The position numbers and the translations under genes are program-made. DNA of 35,371 nt from Candidatus Pullilachnospira intestinigallinarum (GTDB lineage Bacteria; Bacillota; Clostridia; Lachnospirales; Lachnospiraceae), in the NCBI GenBank assembly GCA_018711275.1, contig DVIN01000077.1:1-35371 (forward strand). The letters run 5' to 3'. Of the stretch, positions 32,394 through 35,371 are shown one piece after another. Position 1 is the stretch's first letter, and each line of letters starts with the position of its first letter. The notes beneath the pieces are model-generated. The model made no database searches, was not told the DNA's origin, and saw nothing but the letters and a program-made list of their open reading frames with translations.

Positions 32394-34005
32394 CCTGTTG
32401 ATCGCGGATGATGAAGAACTGATCCGGAAAGGCCTGATTGCCCGTCTGGAGTATCTTCAGATTCGTTTTGAAAATATCTATGAGGCGTCTACCGGACAGG
32501 AGGCACTGGAGATCCTGAAAAACCATAAGGTTGACATTGTGGTGACGGATATCCGGATGCCGCAGATGGGCGGACTGGAGCTGATGCGTGAGGCCAGAAA
32601 CGTGCAGGGAGGAATCAGCTTTGTGATTCTCAGCGGCTATGCGGAGTTTGACTATGCCAGGACCGCTCTGGAGCTGGGCGCAAAGGCATATCTTCTGAAA
32701 CCGCTGTCCAACGAAGAGCTGAAAAAGGAATTTATGCTGCTGTTTGAGCAGATGGAACAGGAACGGGCGGCCAAAAGCGCGGCAAATCTTCAGAACAGGC
32801 TGAACCGGGAAAAAAGAGAATTTGGATTGGAAAAGGAGATGAATCGACTTTTGGCGGATCGGGAACATACGGCGGCAGCTTATCCGTCGCTGGAGGCCTG
32901 GCTGCCGGAGATATTCCGGGAGAATTTCCGGTGGTATCTGGCAGTCATCAATATTGAAAAAAGCAGCTTTGAAAGAAGCGGCTTTCAGCAGAAAGATATC
33001 GGTATTCTTCAGTTTTCCGTGAAAAATGTGTTCCAGGAGATTCAGACGGAATGCAGGAAAATTGTGGTGAGTAATTTTTCCAATGAAAATCAGCTGTACG
33101 GGATTTTCTGGTGGCAGAAGGAACAAACGGATCTGCGAATGAGAGGAGAACTGGAGAAGCTGTTTCTCCGGATGCAGTCCTTATTCTCCGAGCAGATGGA
33201 AGTGATGCTCAGTTTTGGGGTCAGCAAACCGTCCGACGATCTGAATCGCCGGATGGTGCAGGAGGCAAAAACCGCCCTGAAACAGCGGCTTGTTTACGGA
33301 AAATCCGGAATGTATTTCTCCGAAGACGGTACACTGCCTGCCATGGAACAGTTCCCGGCCACGGAACTGAACCAGCTGAACACATTGATGGAACACCGGG
33401 AGATGGGAAAAATCCGGGAACTGCTGAAGGATCTCTTTTCGGATGATAAAGCGCGCCATTATACCCCTTCCTATCTCCGGGTGCTCTGGGTGGGAGTGCT
33501 GAATATGCTGCTGCGAAATTTCAGCCTGTCCCGGAATTCCCAGGAGAATATGGAAAAGATTCTGTCCAGTTTTCATCAGATTGATTCCTTCGATACCATG
33601 AACGAAGTGCGGGACAGCCTGTGGGAGCTGATCGAAGAGAGCGTTCGGATGGACCGTATGGCGGATACGGATTCCAAAAGCAGAATCCGTATGGCGATTC
33701 AGTATATCCATGAGCATTACAATGAAAATCTTCCGGTAAATGAGCTGGCCTCCAGGTTTGATATGAGCCCCAACTATTTTTCGTCTGTCTTTAAAAAGGA
33801 AATGAATCAGTCGGCAGTGAATTATATCACCCAGTTTCGGGTGCAGAAGGCCAGGGAATATCTGGAGAATTCCGACTGGAGTGTGGTGGAGATTGCCAGA
33901 AAAGTAGGCTATGAGGACAACCAGTATTTCTTCCGGGTCTTTAAAAAATATACGGGGCAGACGCCTCTGCAGTACCGCCAGGCGCACCGGAAAGGAAAGT
34001 CGTAG
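32383..34005 (+). CDS. YesN-type response regulator with AraC DNA-binding domain
   Basis: 540 residues from ATG at 32383 behind GGAGGG. Receiver domain 1 to about 120: LLIADDEELIRKG with the acidic pair, phospho-acceptor Asp56 in VVTDIRMP, and Lys in YLLKPLSNEEL. A central linker region of about 300 residues follows. The C-terminal AraC domain (about 440-540) contains LPVNELASRFDMSPNYFSSVF and VVEIARKVGYEDNQYFFRVF. It is the partner of the upstream kinase and most likely activates the MFS gene that begins 92 bases downstream. Confidence 0.94.
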   Translation: MKYNLLIADDEELIRKGLIARLEYLQIRFENIYEASTGQEALEILKNHKVDIVVTDIRMPQMGGLELMREARNVQGGISFVILSGYAEFDYARTALELGAKAYLLKPLSNEELKKEFMLLFEQMEQERAAKSAANLQNRLNREKREFGLEKEMNRLLADREHTAAAYPSLEAWLPEIFRENFRWYLAVINIEKSSFERSGFQQKDIGILQFSVKNVFQEIQTECRKIVVSNFSNENQLYGIFWWQKEQTDLRMRGELEKLFLRMQSLFSEQMEVMLSFGVSKPSDDLNRRMVQEAKTALKQRLVYGKSGMYFSEDGTLPAMEQFPATELNQLNTLMEHREMGKIRELLKDLFSDDKARHYTPSYLRVLWVGVLNMLLRNFSLSRNSQENMEKILSSFHQIDSFDTMNEVRDSLWELIEESVRMDRMADTDSKSRIRMAIQYIHEHYNENLPVNELASRFDMSPNYFSSVFKKEMNQSAVNYITQFRVQKAREYLENSDWSVVEIARKVGYEDNQYFFRVFKKYTGQTPLQYRQAHRKGKS

Positions 34006-34037
34006 AATTTTCCAGTAAAAAACGTTGGAATTTCCAT

Positions 34038-34065
34038 TTAACAAAGTGATCTTTTCCGTTATAGT
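34038..34065 (+). promoter_or_regulatory. Promoter of the MFS transporter gene
   Basis: TTAACA (34038-34043), 16 bases, TATAGT (34060-34065), 32 bases before the start codon; TTTAAC-type repeats around it (TTTAACA at 34037, GTTAAAT at 34079) may serve a regulator. Confidence 0.55.
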
Positions 34066-34097
34066 ATGTAAAGATTATGTTAAATGGAGGTTAAATC

Positions 34098-35345
34098 ATG
34101 GTAAAGTTCAAGAAAATTTCGGATGAAAAGATGGCATTTCTGCTGTTTGCTCTCTGTTGGGCCGCCTATTTTACATCCTATATCGGGAGGCTGAATTATT
34201 CTTCTGCCATGACGGCCATGATTGGGGAACAGGTACTTTCAAAAACGGAGGCCGGTTTCATTAGTATGGTGTATTTCTTTGCGTACGGGATCGGGCAGCT
34301 GACCAATGGAATTATGGGAGACCGGTTTCATCCGGGTAAGATGATTTTTACCGGACTGGCGGTGGCTGCCGGAGCCAATTTTCTGATGGGACTGGCCACA
34401 TCTTTCCTGTTGATGACGGTCATCTGGGGCGTCAACGGGTATGCGCAGGCTATGATCTGGCCTCCGATTATCCGAATTTTCGCGGAAATGCTGGAAGAAA
34501 AACAGAAACTGAAATACTGTATCAATATCGTTTCTTCCCAGGTGGTGGGAACGCTGGCAGCCTATCTGCTGGCTGCGGCTGTGATGTGGATGGCCGACTG
34601 GAGGTCTGTGTTTGGAGCGGCAGCCCTCTGTCTGGCAGTGATGGCGCTGGTATGGCTCCGTGGATTTCACAAGGTTGAGCGCTTTTCCATGGAGCATGGC
34701 AGGGAAGGACAGGAGGCAGGGCGCAGGATGTCCGCCGGCCGACAGGAGAGTTTCTCGCGGGTGCTGACGGTATCCGGGCTGGCGCTGGTGATCTTTCCGG
34801 TGGTGATTCACGGAATGCTAAAAGACGGGGTTACCTCCTGGGTTCCTACCTATATCAGCGAGACGTTTCTGACATCTCCCTCGCTGTCGATTCTGGTGAC
34901 CACGGTGCTGCCGGTGATCAATCTGACCGGCGCCTATGCCGCACAGCTGATTTATCCCAGATGCAGAAGAAGAGAGGTGGAGACTGCGGCGGTATTTTTC
35001 GCTGCGGCCACTGCGGCTCTGGCAGGACTAAGGCTGGCAGGAAGCGTTTCCATGATTCTGACGGCTGTGCTGTTTGCGGTGATTACCGCGTCCATGATGG
35101 CGGTCAATACAGTGTTTGTGAACCTGCTGCCGCTGCGTTTTGAAAAGACGGGAAGGGTTTCCACCGTATCCGGTTTCCTGAATGCCATGGCATATCTGGG
35201 GACTGCGGTTTCCACTTTTACCATTGGTGTGATGGTGGAAAAATTCGGTTGGGATGTGACCATCGACACCTGGGTGGCGCTGACAGCGGCCGCTTTGGTA
35301 CTTTGCGTGATAAAAAGAAAGAAGGTTTTCCGGATACCGGAATAA
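34098..35345 (+). CDS. MFS transporter, organophosphate:phosphate antiporter-like
   Basis: 415 residues, ATG at 34098 with TGGAGG upstream. About twelve membrane helices with a cytoplasmic stretch between helices 6 and 7 (FHKVERFSMEHGREGQEA). The first helix region CWAAYFTSYIGRLNYSSAMTAM and the motif GDRFHPGKMIFTG resemble the GlpT/UhpT branch, which exchanges sugar phosphates or similar anions for phosphate. The substrate is unknown. Downstream of the YesM/YesN pair and probably its target, an arrangement inferred from position only. Confidence 0.9.
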   Translation: MVKFKKISDEKMAFLLFALCWAAYFTSYIGRLNYSSAMTAMIGEQVLSKTEAGFISMVYFFAYGIGQLTNGIMGDRFHPGKMIFTGLAVAAGANFLMGLATSFLLMTVIWGVNGYAQAMIWPPIIRIFAEMLEEKQKLKYCINIVSSQVVGTLAAYLLAAAVMWMADWRSVFGAAALCLAVMALVWLRGFHKVERFSMEHGREGQEAGRRMSAGRQESFSRVLTVSGLALVIFPVVIHGMLKDGVTSWVPTYISETFLTSPSLSILVTTVLPVINLTGAYAAQLIYPRCRRREVETAAVFFAAATAALAGLRLAGSVSMILTAVLFAVITASMMAVNTVFVNLLPLRFEKTGRVSTVSGFLNAMAYLGTAVSTFTIGVMVEKFGWDVTIDTWVALTAAALVLCVIKRKKVFRIPE

Positions 35346-35371
35346 GTTTGAGACGCGTGGAAAACGCCGGG

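Overview
The window looks like chromosomal DNA of a gut-type Clostridia bacterium, most likely Lachnospiraceae. I infer this from GC in the low-to-mid fifties by eye, strong GGAGG ribosome-binding sites, paired YesM/YesN-type regulators, ROK repressors next to sugar clusters, an Rpn/PD-(D/E)XK nuclease, ferredoxin-tailed aldo/keto reductase, and several TTG starts. No rRNA, tRNA, CRISPR array, phage gene or complete insertion sequence was found.

Layout. (1) 1-9476, carbohydrate cluster: a Gfo/Idh/MocA oxidoreductase (cut by the left edge) and two tandem paralogous ROK repressors on the minus strand; divergently, a second Gfo/Idh/MocA oxidoreductase, a sugar-binding lipoprotein gene, one sugar permease gene, a TIM-barrel sugar isomerase/epimerase and a creatininase-family hydrolase. 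The uptake part is damaged: the binding protein has an in-frame amber codon just after its lipoprotein linker, and the only permease is a chimera of a MalF-type start and a MalG-type end. (2) 9568-11767, a decayed Agr/LytTR-like two-component system: a histidine kinase with a frameshift and no ATPase domain, a small protein gene with a stop at codon 3, and a response regulator lacking its DNA-binding domain. (3) 11911-20935, mixed housekeeping genes: aldo/keto reductase, MATE exporter, Rpn-family nuclease, RarA, a GH13 oligo-1,6-glucosidase with a divergent AraC regulator, and a GNAT acetyltransferase. (4) 21045-28580, a tight seven-gene operon: a SAM methyltransferase, a protein joining an AstE/AspA-type zinc hydrolase to a second copy of that methyltransferase, and a complete nickel/peptide-type ABC importer (two permeases, lipoprotein, two ATPases), ended by a strong terminator. 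(5) 28694-35345: an HPr-like protein without the phosphorylatable histidine, a frameshifted AraC regulator, a YesM/YesN two-component pair behind a terminator-like leader, and an MFS transporter.

Three observations stand out. First, two 32-bp near-palindromic elements (2346-2377 and 14651-14682), 28/32 identical, are each flanked by a perfect 8-bp direct repeat, which is the mark of transposition by something that duplicates 8 bp; their GTAAC ends and 8-bp duplication recall IS66-family elements. Second, the operon at 21045-28580 couples duplicated methyltransferases and a fused zinc deacylase to an importer; I suggest uptake and processing of a modified small molecule or metallophore, but the substrate cannot be read from the sequence. 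Third, there are at least six gene lesions in 35 kb (two stops, two one-base insertions, two or three fusions/truncations), all in uptake or sensing genes, which means either active gene loss or sequence/assembly errors.
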